A stretch of 64,000 bases of DNA from an uncultured Lachnospiraceae bacterium (GCA_910584945.1 CAJUDY010000006.1:62001-126000), one strand, 5' to 3'. Positions 16,161 to 24,150 are shown, counted from the first letter of the stretch. Notes: a model not told the origin generated them from the sequence alone. Made by a program: numbers and translations.

Positions 16161-16242
16161 TTCCCTTAAAGATCGTATAACACAATCCGATCAGGGCAAC
16201 AATGAATATACCTGTCTGAATCAGATCAGAGTATGTAATCAT
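16153..16242 (-). CDS. Small hydrophobic type I toxin (holin-like)
   Basis: 29 residues: a short polar start (MITYSDLIQ), one membrane helix (about 10-23, GIFIVALIGLCYTIF) and a basic tail KGRK. This is the form of the holin-like/TxpA/Fst toxins that damage the membrane when over-made. GAAAGGAGGG precedes the ATG. Its SD can pair with either of two CCCTCC copies in the leader, which would block translation. It probably stabilises the element in the host. Confidence 0.78.
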   Translation of the reverse strand: MITYSDLIQTGIFIVALIGLCYTIFKGRK

Positions 16243-16249
16243 CCGCTCG

Positions 16250-16297
16250 CCCTCCTTTCGGTACGTCCGGAGGGTTCGCCCCTCCGAAAATGGAGGG
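16250..16297 (-). promoter_or_regulatory. Leader of the toxin mRNA with two anti-SD copies
   Basis: In the toxin mRNA the SD GGAGGG (16250-16255) can pair with CCCTCC at 16269-16274 or at 16292-16297. The same region also forms a stable hairpin CGGAGGGGCGAACCCTCCG. Competing pairings fit translational silencing of a type I toxin. Confidence 0.55.
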
Positions 16298-16332
16298 TAA
16301 GCCGCCTTGTGCGCTCTGGTTTTCCTGCTGAT

Positions 16333-16361
16333 AGTCTATCACATCGTGTCCAATTCTTCAA
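16333..16361 (-). promoter_or_regulatory. Promoter of the toxin mRNA
   Basis: Minus strand TTGAAG (16356-16361), a 17-bp spacer and TAGACT (16333-16338), giving a leader of about 85 nt. Confidence 0.6.
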
Positions 16362-16449
16362 TCCCATTTCCTGACACGTTTCAAAGCCCGATTTTCCGTT
16401 TTATTCCCATACCCTATATTTTCTACCCTTGCGCCCTTAAAAGCCGGAT

Positions 16450-16935
16450 TTAGACCGTTTCGCATCGATTGTCACTTGTCTGACTGAAATTTCTGCGTGC
16501 TGCCTCCGCCCGCTTCTGCTTCTGTTCCTCTGTAAGCTCCACGCCCGGATTTATCCGTATCCACTCAACCGGAATATGGGCCAGCAGCACCCCGTCCGGA
16601 TTCTCCACCAGTATTTCACACTCTGGATACCGCTCTGCCAGCTTCTTAATGCGTGTCTTGAACCGGCCCTGAGAAAACTGCACCGTCGCTGTCCTGGCAT
16701 CCCTGATAAACTCTATCCCGTTTTCCAGACAGTCAGACGGCTCCGGCCTGACAATGCCTTTCAGCTCCACGTCTGCCGCAATCGCCAGGGCTTTCAGCGT
16801 GCCGTCACTGGTAAAGCCGTTGTCCAGAATCCAGTTAAGGGAAAACTCTGACAGGCCGGTACTCTTGCATAGCTGGCCTATGGTCAGCTTCTTTTCCTGC
16901 ATGATCTCTCTGTATTCTTTGGTTCTCAATCTCAT
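16450..16935 (-). CDS. HTH protein with C-terminal unknown domain
   Basis: 161 residues. Residues 3-45 form an XRE-like helix-turn-helix (KLTIGQLCKSTGLSEFSLNW). The rest includes FSQGRFKTRIKKLAERYPEC and LLAHIPVEWIRINPG, a segment I recognise from mobile-element proteins but cannot assign a function. AAAGGAG sits 10 bases before the ATG. The gene stands alone between the two T-tract arrays, so a role in binding them is worth considering. Confidence 0.65.
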   Translation of the reverse strand: MRLRTKEYREIMQEKKLTIGQLCKSTGLSEFSLNWILDNGFTSDGTLKALAIAADVELKGIVRPEPSDCLENGIEFIRDARTATVQFSQGRFKTRIKKLAERYPECEILVENPDGVLLAHIPVEWIRINPGVELTEEQKQKRAEAARRNFSQTSDNRCETV

Positions 16936-17049
16936 TACTTCTGTTCTCCTTTCGATTGTCTAAAGTCCGTCCACGGGCCGTACAGCGCGTCAGAGAGGCA
17001 CTCCCGACAGCGGCCCCGGCTCTTTTAGGGTGTCGGAAATGTCCGAATC

Positions 17050-17470
17050 TCCCGCGCGTTATCGTGTCAATAAATTCTCTGCACCGGGCAGCAGGCAGCT
17101 CCTGATCTGCCGCAATACACCCTTTTTAAGGCGCCCGAAATGTCCGGTATATTTTTTGTCATGTCCTTGTAATGGCTGGCAGGCTCATGATTAACTCCTG
17201 CGCGTTATCGTGTTCACTAATTAACCGTCCATCTGCAAAGGCTCCTTTTTTTATGTGCATTTTTGTGCATTTTCTCTTTGTTCGCTCTCTGTTCGCCGTT
17301 CTTTTTTTATGTTGGCATTTTGTGGCACTTTTTGATGATTTCCCGGAGTTCACTCGGAGTTCGTGCGATTCTGACAGGCTCCTTTTTATGTGTGCATTTT
17401 TGTGCATTTTGTGCAATTTCCCGCCGCTTCGCCCTCTCGCGCGTATCGTGTCAATAAATTGTCTGCTGCC
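17050..17470. repeat. Degenerate T-tract repeat array B
   Basis: Three more T-tract units (T-runs near 17246, 17302 and 17383) followed by TGTGCATTTTTGTGCATTTT-like words. A second motif, GCGCGTTATCGTGTCAATAAATT or close variants, appears at about 17054, 17200 and 17438. No credible ORF on either strand. The motifs link this array to array A, 1.2 kb away. Confidence 0.6.
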
Positions 17471-17629
17471 GGATGCTCTGTATCCAGATCACACGGTTTT
17501 TCACGGCTTCCCCACGGCTTCAGGACCAGATAAGAAGATCACAGGCCCCGGCTCCACTGTCCACCGCGTCCGGCCTTGCATCCCCCCTCCCCAGAAGAGG
17601 AGCAGGGGCATCATCCGGGACAGCTTTCC

Positions 17630-17968
17630 CTATCTGTCGATATGCTTCAATTGCCCCTCTGCTTCTCCGTCCATCCAGAATCCAAGCGCTTTTCCTCTTA
17701 TCAGGACATCCAGTATAGCAACCGCCCGCCGCTGGTATGCGTAAAAGTCCACTTTCGTGATCGGAATATATTCCCTTTTGCTTAATTCCACATATCCGAT
17801 ACCGGTTGTGAGGCTCTTTACAATAGCCCCTGACAGCGGAAGATTTGCAAATGCCGCCGCCCTCACGACCATAGATATATTATTGCTGTCTCTGCAATAT
17901 TCTTTAAGATCATGAACCCGTTTAGATGTCAAATTGTAGTCCTTCCATCCCATTTCCCGTATACGCAT
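17630..17968 (-). CDS. Element protein, unknown
   Basis: 112 residues beginning MRIREMGWKDYNLTSKRV, mixed helical, with KREYIPITKVDFYAYQRRAVAILDVLIRG toward the end. The pattern resembles small conserved proteins next to phage replication genes, possibly transcription-activator-like, but I cannot name a family. Ribosome site AAAGGA is 12 bases from the ATG. Confidence 0.55.
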   Translation of the reverse strand: MRIREMGWKDYNLTSKRVHDLKEYCRDSNNISMVVRAAAFANLPLSGAIVKSLTTGIGYVELSKREYIPITKVDFYAYQRRAVAILDVLIRGKALGFWMDGEAEGQLKHIDR

Positions 17969-18054
17969 TGTATCCCGCCGTCCTTTCTGCTATAATCAGG
18001 AATAACGATGGGAACCGCCCGCTGCTGATTTTGAGAGAGTGGCAGCAGGCGATA

Positions 18055-18609
18055 CTACAGTATTCCTTCTGCGACTGCATTTCTGGCGGCTCTGAAAATC
18101 CGGTGATACTTTATGTGCACATATAACTTTGTACAGCCGTATTGCACTTTTCTCACAATCGCCGCGAATATGAAACGGCTCCAAAGCTCCGCCCGGATGT
18201 ATACCGCCGCATCCTCGCCCGGCTTCATTCCCAAATGTGCTTTCAAAAGCTGGAATGCCGTCATACCCCGTAGGATTTCTGCATAGTTGTTTATTGCGCA
18301 ATTCATTCTTTCGGTCCTGCACGTGAATCCGTACACCTGCGCCAACAGATCGCGGCTTATATAGCATTCCAGAATACTCTTGCAGCTCTGCAGGCCGTCC
18401 GCTGATAACTCAATATTGGGAAAATCTGTAAAGTCAATACAGGCATCCTCACCGTCCAGCAGCTCACTGTCTGCCAGACGGCTGCAGCACATGTCCAGAT
18501 AATTTTCCCGATCCACCTGTTTCAGAAGGCCTCTGACACTGACCATTGGCCTTTCAAGGTCCCTCCGATTCCGGATAGCTGTTAAGATTTCTTTATCTGC
18601 TTTACTCAT
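18055..18609 (-). CDS. Element protein, unknown
   Basis: 184 residues from the ATG at 18609 (GGGAGG ahead, overlapping the upstream stop by 8 bp). Repeated Cys residues (MCCSRL, CKSILECYISR) but no clear zinc motif. Not recognised. Part of the replication operon by position and overlap. Confidence 0.6.
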   Translation of the reverse strand: MSKADKEILTAIRNRRDLERPMVSVRGLLKQVDRENYLDMCCSRLADSELLDGEDACIDFTDFPNIELSADGLQSCKSILECYISRDLLAQVYGFTCRTERMNCAINNYAEILRGMTAFQLLKAHLGMKPGEDAAVYIRAELWSRFIFAAIVRKVQYGCTKLYVHIKYHRIFRAARNAVAEGIL

Positions 18610-18910
18610 AATCAAATCCTCCCTGTTCATCGTCCAACTGTTTCAAATACTCTTTTGCGCCCTGAATCGCTTCCAGCGTGGCACCTGCACGATTTTCCAA
18701 CGTCGCAATAAACTCTTTCGCCTCGCCTCTGCACGACGGCAAAAAATACCCGCCCGGAGGCTGACTGCTTGACAGGATCACTTTCCCCTGCAGGCGCTCC
18801 GCCTGAATCTGCTTCTGCAGCTCCCGCACTGATTTGAATTTCAGGATTTGACGCAAATACTCTGACGGGATCGCATTTTCTTTTCCTGCCCTCAAAATTT
18901 CAAACACCAA
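18602..18910 (-). CDS. Winged-helix-like element protein
   Basis: 102 residues. ENAIPSEYLRQILKFKSVRELQKQI and KVILSSSQPPGGYFLP follow a winged-helix layout, then a helical tail (LENRAGATLEAIQGAKEYL). Proteins of this type sit beside DnaC-like loaders in Clostridia phages. The start is TTG or GTG at 18905-18910 with GGAGGGG ahead. Possibly a replication accessory or regulator; function not established. Confidence 0.6.
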   Translation of the reverse strand: MVFEILRAGKENAIPSEYLRQILKFKSVRELQKQIQAERLQGKVILSSSQPPGGYFLPSCRGEAKEFIATLENRAGATLEAIQGAKEYLKQLDDEQGGFDYE

Positions 18911-18921
18911 AATAACCCCTC

Positions 18922-19683
18922 CTACTCTGAAAACACTTCTCTCAAAAAGGCGTCCTGCTCATCCTGTGCCTTTTTCAGACGTATTGATTCCTCAGGCATC
19001 TGCACAACAACAGACATTTTTCTGATCCTGTCTATGGTCCTGCTGCCGACGTTCAGTTTTTCCGGCGGCATGTTTGATGTAAAAATTGTGATCCGCCTGT
19101 TATTCAACCGTTCATTCACAATCCGAAAGATTTCCTGTTCCTGCCAATCCCCGGTTTTCTGCGCTCCGATATCGTCAAGTATCAGCAGATCACACAAACG
19201 GTATCTTTCGCTCAAATCTTCCGTTCCAGCCATGCGTTTATACGAATCTCCGACCGTTGCAATATAGTCCGGGCAGGTCGTGAACCGCATCCGAAGATCG
19301 TATTTCATCATGACCGATCTGCCAATACAGCAACTCAAAAAGGTCTTGCCGCTTCCGGGAGTCCTGCTCCAAAGATATAAACCTTTTCCTGCTTTTTCCC
19401 ACTCCTTGTACTTCTCAAAAAAATTCCATGCCAGTTTTTTCAGTTTTTCCATGCTCTTTGAGTAAGAATCGAAGCCAAATTTATGTATGTCTGCCTCACA
19501 GAATTGCAGCGGAACATTTGTATTTTCCTGTGATCGCCTTACCCCTCTGCATCTTTGACATGGACGGGCAAACGTGTGCGCCGGGTCACCTTCTACAGCC
19601 TTTACAATTAACTCCCACCCCGTCCCGTGACATACCGGACAATTAGTCCCACAACCGGATGCTGCTTTCTGATTGCTGCTCAT
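18922..19683 (-). CDS. DnaC/IstB-like ATPase, putative helicase loader
   Basis: 253 residues. An N-terminal zinc-ribbon-like pair (CPVCHGTGW and CQRCRG) precedes an AAA+ domain with Walker A TPGSGKTFL, Walker B LLILDDIG, sensor-1 IFTSN and an Arg-finger region RTIDRIRKMS. Phage and host loaders of this type place the replicative helicase on origin DNA. ATG 19683 (AAAGGAG ten bases upstream) is preferred; it overlaps the 3' end of the replisome organizer gene. Confidence 0.87.
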   Translation of the reverse strand: MSSNQKAASGCGTNCPVCHGTGWELIVKAVEGDPAHTFARPCQRCRGVRRSQENTNVPLQFCEADIHKFGFDSYSKSMEKLKKLAWNFFEKYKEWEKAGKGLYLWSRTPGSGKTFLSCCIGRSVMMKYDLRMRFTTCPDYIATVGDSYKRMAGTEDLSERYRLCDLLILDDIGAQKTGDWQEQEIFRIVNERLNNRRITIFTSNMPPEKLNVGSRTIDRIRKMSVVVQMPEESIRLKKAQDEQDAFLREVFSE

Positions 19684-20446
19684 CTTTCGCGCTCTCCTTT
19701 CTACCTTTGTAATTTCCGTCAAGGACTTTTGCCATGTTTCCATCTTGAATAAGCCAGTCAAAACTTGCGGACCAGTCCCGACCGTTTCCACCCTTCAAGA
19801 AGCTGCTGGCCTCCGCTGACTCAAACAGCCGTTTAAAATCTTCTATGGTGTATCCCTGATTCATTCTTGCCCGGATGGTTTTCTTTCTTCGGTCAGATAA
19901 TTTCGTGATCTTCGGGAACGAGCTGCAAAGCTCGTTATACATATCAGCTATAAGCTGATAATTTATATTCTTATTCTCTCTCTTACTCTTATCTTCTTCT
20001 CCTTCTAGGGAGCTAACGTTAACTTTACTGTTAGCTTCGCTGTTAACTTTACATGTCAAATTCTTCTGTTTTTGGCGGTAACTTCGCATATATTCACGCA
20101 TGTACGACTGCCTGTTTTCCAACTGGTCAAGGCTCTGGTGTTTACCCCAGTTTGGTATAGTAACGGCTCCATCTATGCGGGCAATCATCCCGAACCGCTC
20201 AAAAGTTTCCAGCGCCATTTTCACGGTTGTAACTTTCCGGCGGAAGATTGTTGCCAGCATCTCGTCGGTGTAAGGGATGGAATCATTCAGCATGAAAACG
20301 CCGTGATTATTTTGTTTCCCGGCAAGGCACAGCAGCTTAAACCAGATCACAATGATCGAATCGGCGTCAGGAAGTGACTCAATCAAAAGAATTTTCTCGT
20401 CATCAAAGATATTGACCGTTATTTTTATCCATTTCACGTCAGACAT
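19643..20446 (-). CDS. Phage replisome organizer (origin-binding) protein
   Basis: 267 residues. The N-terminal half (VKWIKITVNIFDDEKI, ADSIIVIWFKLLCLAGKQNN, TDEMLATIFRR, TVKMALETFERFGMI) matches the phage replisome organizer N-terminal domain, which binds the origin. The C-terminal part (LFESAEASSFLKGG, DWSASFDWLIQDGNMAKVLDGNY) is the usual DnaD/helicase-interaction tail. With the DnaC-like protein it forms a compact initiation module. The origin is often within or near such genes. Confidence 0.88.
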   Translation of the reverse strand: MSDVKWIKITVNIFDDEKILLIESLPDADSIIVIWFKLLCLAGKQNNHGVFMLNDSIPYTDEMLATIFRRKVTTVKMALETFERFGMIARIDGAVTIPNWGKHQSLDQLENRQSYMREYMRSYRQKQKNLTCKVNSEANSKVNVSSLEGEEDKSKRENKNINYQLIADMYNELCSSFPKITKLSDRRKKTIRARMNQGYTIEDFKRLFESAEASSFLKGGNGRDWSASFDWLIQDGNMAKVLDGNYKGRKESAKDEQQSESSIRLWD

Positions 20447-20458
20447 ATTTAGGCCTCA

Positions 20459-20656
20459 TTACTCCCCGGAAATGCTGTCTAAATAACGATCCATAATTGT
20501 AAAATTTACCCGGACAGATTTTCCGATTTTGATGATTGCATGAGCGTCTTCTGCAAGTTTGCGCATGGTATTTCTTCCAAAACCGTATCTCATGCCTGCC
20601 TGTTCCAAGGTTCCGCTTTTCTGTTCAATTTCGTTGTTTTTAATTAGTGATCGCAT
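20459..20656 (-). CDS. Excisionase-like HTH protein
   Basis: 65 residues from ATG 20656 (AGAAAGGG ahead). GTLEQAGMRYGFGRNTMRKLAEDAHA followed by KIGKSVRVNFTIMDRYLDS is the MerR-like wing-helix of Clostridia excisionase/DNA-binding proteins. It probably biases the integrase toward excision or regulates the replication operon, of which it is the first gene. Confidence 0.72.
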   Translation of the reverse strand: MRSLIKNNEIEQKSGTLEQAGMRYGFGRNTMRKLAEDAHAIIKIGKSVRVNFTIMDRYLDSISGE

Positions 20657-20769
20657 ATTTCCCTTTCTATCAAAAAAGCTATATTTATTATTTACAATAA
20701 TAGTGTACAATGATAAAATGTGTATGTATGTAGTCAATATTTAAACAAATAATTATATTGGGAGATTTT

Positions 20770-21429
20770 TTGTCGATTATGAGGTACAATTATAAAAAAA
20801 TCGGAAAGAGATTGAAAGAAGAGAGAAAAAAAGCAGGATTTAAAAGCCATGATTCCTTGAGTGATTATATAGGCGAACATAATTACAGACAGTTCAAACG
20901 ACAAACTATTGCTAAGTGGGAAAATGGTGAGGAATTACCCCCTCTGGATGTGTTGTGCACTTTATGCGTTCCTTTTAACTGCGAATTAGGGTATTTGCTT
21001 TGCGAATACGATTGCAAAACCAGAGAAAACACAGATATTCAAGCAGCATTAGGGTTATCCGAAACCGCCATAAATAATTTAAGATTTTTAAGCAAAGATG
21101 AAATAGATATTATAGACAAATTGCTTTGCTCAGAAGAATTTGAATATAACATATTAAGTAAAATTCTAATATATAAAAATAGTCTAATGCATAGTATTGA
21201 AATACTTAATAAAATTGACGTTGAAATGAAAGACTTTCATCCCCCCTATACTGAAAATGATAGAGAACGTTATAATTTAGTATGTGCTTTAGAAAAATCA
21301 CTATTAAAAGAAATTGACACTTCTCAACCATTGGCGTTATGGGAGATTCAAAAATATTTTATCGATATGATAGAGAGTATATATAACGCAGAAAATTGTG
21401 AAATTAAGACTCGCTACAAACATGCATAA
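20770..21429 (+). CDS. XRE-family repressor at the right end
   Basis: About 219 residues. Residues 8-70 form an HTH domain (IGKRLKEERKKAGF, FKRQTIAKWENGEELPP), followed by a long helical domain without a recognised fold. It is divergent from the excisionase/replication operon, the classical place of a phage-like repressor. TTG 20770 fits the GGGAG site (five bases); ATG 20779 is an alternative. The gene is markedly AT-rich compared with its surroundings, a sign of different origin. Confidence 0.8.
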   Translation: MSIMRYNYKKIGKRLKEERKKAGFKSHDSLSDYIGEHNYRQFKRQTIAKWENGEELPPLDVLCTLCVPFNCELGYLLCEYDCKTRENTDIQAALGLSETAINNLRFLSKDEIDIIDKLLCSEEFEYNILSKILIYKNSLMHSIEILNKIDVEMKDFHPPYTENDRERYNLVCALEKSLLKEIDTSQPLALWEIQKYFIDMIESIYNAENCEIKTRYKHA

Positions 21430-21529
21430 TTTTTCTATAGTGTATTTTGATATTCCGTCCCCTAACAATTTACCTCACACTTTACCCCAACCCAAGAGAG
21501 AAGCTCCCGCCAATGTGCCGGGGCTTCTC

Positions 21530-21551
21530 TGTACCTTTTTCTGTACTTTTT
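21530..21551. repeat. Right integrase arm-type sites (candidate)
   Basis: TGTACCTTTT (21530-21539) and TGTACTTTTT (21542-21551), 12 bp apart, mirror the left pair at 11127-11147 in sequence and orientation. Confidence 0.48.
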
Positions 21552-21665
21552 GAAAGTACAAAGACGAATAATGATAAATCGAAAATACGTTCGATATCTT
21601 CAAAGTTCCCTGATTGCAGGCTGTTTTGAGCATAGACAAACCATGATAAAACCAATGCAATATTA

Positions 21666-21698
21666 TCAAGAGGCGAGTGCTAATTTTTTGTGAAAAAA
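21666..21698. repeat. attR direct repeat
   Basis: Second copy of the attachment core; differs from attL at one position (C at 21674 versus T at 11041). No left CIRCE arm is present here, which shows that the left arm is chromosomal. Confidence 0.88.
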
Positions 21699-21822
21699 AT
21701 ATGAAAACAGCCAAAAATAATGGGGTATTTGCAAATACCAATGAAATCGCTTATACTTATGACAATAAAATGGCATCATTCACAACCACTCCCTCAAACC
21801 ATGAAAGAAAGGAGTCTCGCAC

Positions 21823-22376
21823 ATGGCACCAGCATCTGTGCAGCCGAAAATCTATACCGTCCATGACATCTATCATCTCCCGGAAGGGCAGCGAGCAGAA
21901 CTGATCGACGGTCACATTTACAATATGGTGCCGCCGAACAGGATACATCAAAAACTTATAAATCGCCTTTCTCAGACAATTACCAATCACATTGATCGGA
22001 AACAGGGCGACTGTGAAGTCTACCCCGCCCCCCCTTCGCTGTATTCTTAAACAAAGACAACAAAAACTATGTCGAACCGGATATTTCAGTTATCTGCGAC
22101 AAAAAGAAAATGGATGACTGGGGCTGTAATGGCGCGCCGGACTGGATCATAGAAATTATCTCGCCGTCAACCCAGCAAATGGATTATGGCATCAAGCTGT
22201 TTAAATACCGCACTGCAGGAGTAAGAGAATACTGGATCGTAAACCCAACAACCCAAACGGTAAACGTCTATGATTTTGAACACGAAAAAGGAACCTGCCA
22301 ATACAGCTTTCAAGATCCTGTTCCTTCATGCATCTATCACGAACTGGTGATACAATTTTCAGAGCTGATAAAATAG
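21823..22376 (+). pseudogene. Uma2-family nuclease-like gene, frameshifted at a C7 run
   Basis: The first frame (from ATG 21823 with AAAGGAG) carries YTVHDIYHLPEGQRAELIDG and ends early; the second carries YVEPDISVICDKKK, DWIIEIISPSTQQMDYGIKL and REYWIVNP. These are the Uma2/DUF820 PD-(D/E)XK-like motifs. The frames meet at seven C after TACCCCG (22021-22034). Eight or five C would restore one protein of about 184 residues. It could be a true frameshift, a phase-variable tract or a sequencing error. Confidence 0.78.
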
Positions 22377-22534
22377 CCCGGAGTGTATATTCTTCCTGTA
22401 AATCCACTCTGCGGAAAAGATTCTGTATATAATTTTTCAATTTTTGAATAGAATAGAAGCAGAGAAGATTTGCGACTGTGAAATCACGGATCAGTTACAA
22501 AGATTTTACGAAAAATGATACAGGGAGAATGATT

Positions 22535-23512
22535 ATGTGCACCAGCATCGCTATGAAAACCAATGACTTTTACTTTGGACGCACCATGGACCTGGACTAT
22601 GAACTTAACACCTCTGTGGTCATCACCCCGAGAAATTACCCCATCGCCTTCCGCCGCTCCCGCGTACTGAGACGGCATAACGCCATCATCGGCATGGCTT
22701 CTGTGGTGGACGGCTACCCGCTCTATGCGGAGGCGGTCAATGAAAAAGGGCTCTGTATGGCAGCCTTGAATTTTCCGGATAACGCCTATTATTCCCCGAA
22801 GGAAGACCCCCGAAAGACCAATGTCTCTCCCTTTGAGCTGATCCACTGGGTGCTTGGACAGTGTGATTCTCTGGAAGAAACCAGACGCCTTCTTGATTCC
22901 ACCCACCTGGTCAATATCCCTTTTGACAACAAAGTTCCGCTGACTCCTCTCCACTGGCATATCGCCGATCCCACCGGTTCGGTCACGCTGGAAAATACCG
23001 ACAGCGGACTAAACCTGTACAACAATCCGGTGGGCGTCCTGACGAACAACCCGGCTTTTCAGTTTCAGCTGACCAACCTCTGTCAATATATGAATCTGGT
23101 CTCCGGCTACCCGAAGAATTGTTTCAGTAGTCTGGACGGGATCGCTCCCTTCGGTCAGGGGCTTGGAAGTTTCGGGCTTCCTGGGGACTACTCGCCCTCC
23201 TCCCGCTTTGTAAAAGCCTCCTACCTGCTGCTGAACTCCGTCTGCGCCCCGGATGACGCCAGCAGTCTGTCTCAGTTTTTTCACCTGCTGGACTCGGTGT
23301 CCATCGTCAGAGGCAGTGTGCTGTCCCAGGATGAGAACTGCGACGCCACCACTTACGCCTGCTGCGTCAACGCTACCCGAGGCGTGTATTATTATAAAAC
23401 CTACGGCAACAGCCAATTTACCGCCGTCAACCTCCGGCACGAAAATCTGGACACGGATCTGCTGCGGATCTTTCCACTGGCCGTATCTCAGCAGATCGCC
23501 TGGGCTAACTAA
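22535..23512 (+). CDS. cbh: Choloylglycine hydrolase family, probable bile salt hydrolase
   Basis: 325 residues starting MCTSIAM; removal of Met exposes Cys2, the Ntn nucleophile. Family motifs are present: FGRTMDLDYE (catalytic Arg and Asp), PVGVLTNNPAFQFQL, LPGDYSPSSRFVKA and the C-terminal TTYACCVN followed by GVYYYKTYGNSQF. These favour bile salt hydrolase over penicillin V acylase. It cleaves glycine or taurine from bile acids, a gut trait. No signal peptide. GGGAGA precedes ATG 22535; the upstream in-frame ATG would bury the Cys and is rejected. Confidence 0.9.
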   Translation: MCTSIAMKTNDFYFGRTMDLDYELNTSVVITPRNYPIAFRRSRVLRRHNAIIGMASVVDGYPLYAEAVNEKGLCMAALNFPDNAYYSPKEDPRKTNVSPFELIHWVLGQCDSLEETRRLLDSTHLVNIPFDNKVPLTPLHWHIADPTGSVTLENTDSGLNLYNNPVGVLTNNPAFQFQLTNLCQYMNLVSGYPKNCFSSLDGIAPFGQGLGSFGLPGDYSPSSRFVKASYLLLNSVCAPDDASSLSQFFHLLDSVSIVRGSVLSQDENCDATTYACCVNATRGVYYYKTYGNSQFTAVNLRHENLDTDLLRIFPLAVSQQIAWAN

Positions 23513-23587
23513 ACGCCCTCTACATGCCAAAGCGGGCCTGAAATATCTGTCCGTCCAGGCCCGTTCCCCTTATGATACCACTTTTTT

Positions 23588-23880
23588 TCAGATCTCCAGC
23601 GCCTTGTGATACGCCGTATAAATCGCATCCTTGATCTTGCCCGCGCGGATCGCATCGCCCACGCGGATGACCGGATAATCCTTATCCGCAAATTCATTCT
23701 CATAATTGCAGCGAAAGCCGCCTGCCAGGATCACCGTGTCCGCCGGGAAGAACAATTCCTTCTGCTGCTCCATCTGGAAGGCGCGCACGCCTTGAGCGTT
23801 GATCTCATCCACCCGACAGCCCGGATTCATCTTCACTCCGTTGACTTTCAGCGTTGTCAAAACGAGGTCTTTGCAGAACA
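23588..23880 (-). pseudogene. C-terminal remnant of an NADH:flavin oxidoreductase/2-enoate reductase
   Basis: The frame ends with FPADTVILAGGFRCNYE, DYPVIRVGDAIRAGKIKDAI and YTAYHKALEI, the FAD/NAD domain end of the 2-enoate reductase group. The catalytic barrel and Fe-S region are missing. It is fused by deletion to unrelated sequence upstream. Confidence 0.65.
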
Positions 23881-24150
23881 CATAATCATCCCCTCTTCCT
23901 GCATCTTTCTCATATGATATTTCAGCGCATTCAGGTTCAGGCGCAGTTTTTCCACCATTTGCTTTTGGGAAAGAGACGATACCTGTCTGATCAGTTCGAT
24001 CATGGCCCGTTCCGGATGCACCGTCACTGACTGGGTAGTGGATTGGGTGGCGTTTTCCGCCGAATATGTACATGAAGCGGTACAATCAACCGAAAAACAT
24101 CCCCTTCGATAAACTCTGAATCTTTCGTTCTAACACCACAAGACAGTCAA
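23857..24150 (-). pseudogene. Remnant of an AlbA/Schlafen-type ATP-binding regulator C-terminus
   Basis: In broken frames the minus strand encodes FIEGDVFRLIVPLH, then, after a frame change, TQSTTQSVTVHPERAMIELI and MVEKLRLNLNALKYHMRKMQ. This is the end of the COG2865-like domain followed by its winged-helix tail. No start or catalytic part remains. Confidence 0.6.

Larger units (their letters stand above)
11033..21698. mobile_element. Integrative element (satellite-like) inserted at the clpB promoter
   Basis: A 33-bp direct repeat with one mismatch bounds about 10.7 kb. Just inside the left end is a tyrosine integrase pointing at attL. At the right end are an excisionase-like gene and a divergent XRE repressor. 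Between are small overlapping genes, a type I toxin-antitoxin locus, two repeat arrays, and a phage-type replisome organizer with a DnaC-like loader. No structural phage gene or relaxase was recognised. The layout resembles a phage satellite or minimal integrative island, with most genes on the minus strand running from the regulator end toward the integrase. Confidence 0.85.

Noticed and set aside
15285..17470. CRISPR array
   Set aside because: Units vary in length and sequence, there are no constant 24-40-bp repeats with unique spacers, and no cas genes are present.
21675..21683. A second CIRCE operator at the right end of the element
   Set aside because: Only one arm (GAGTGCTAA) is present; it is the attachment core copy, not a working operator.
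23588..24085. One intact 165-residue protein
   Set aside because: Its first half reads across the frame of a different remnant (AlbA/wHTH); only the C-terminal part matches a reductase.
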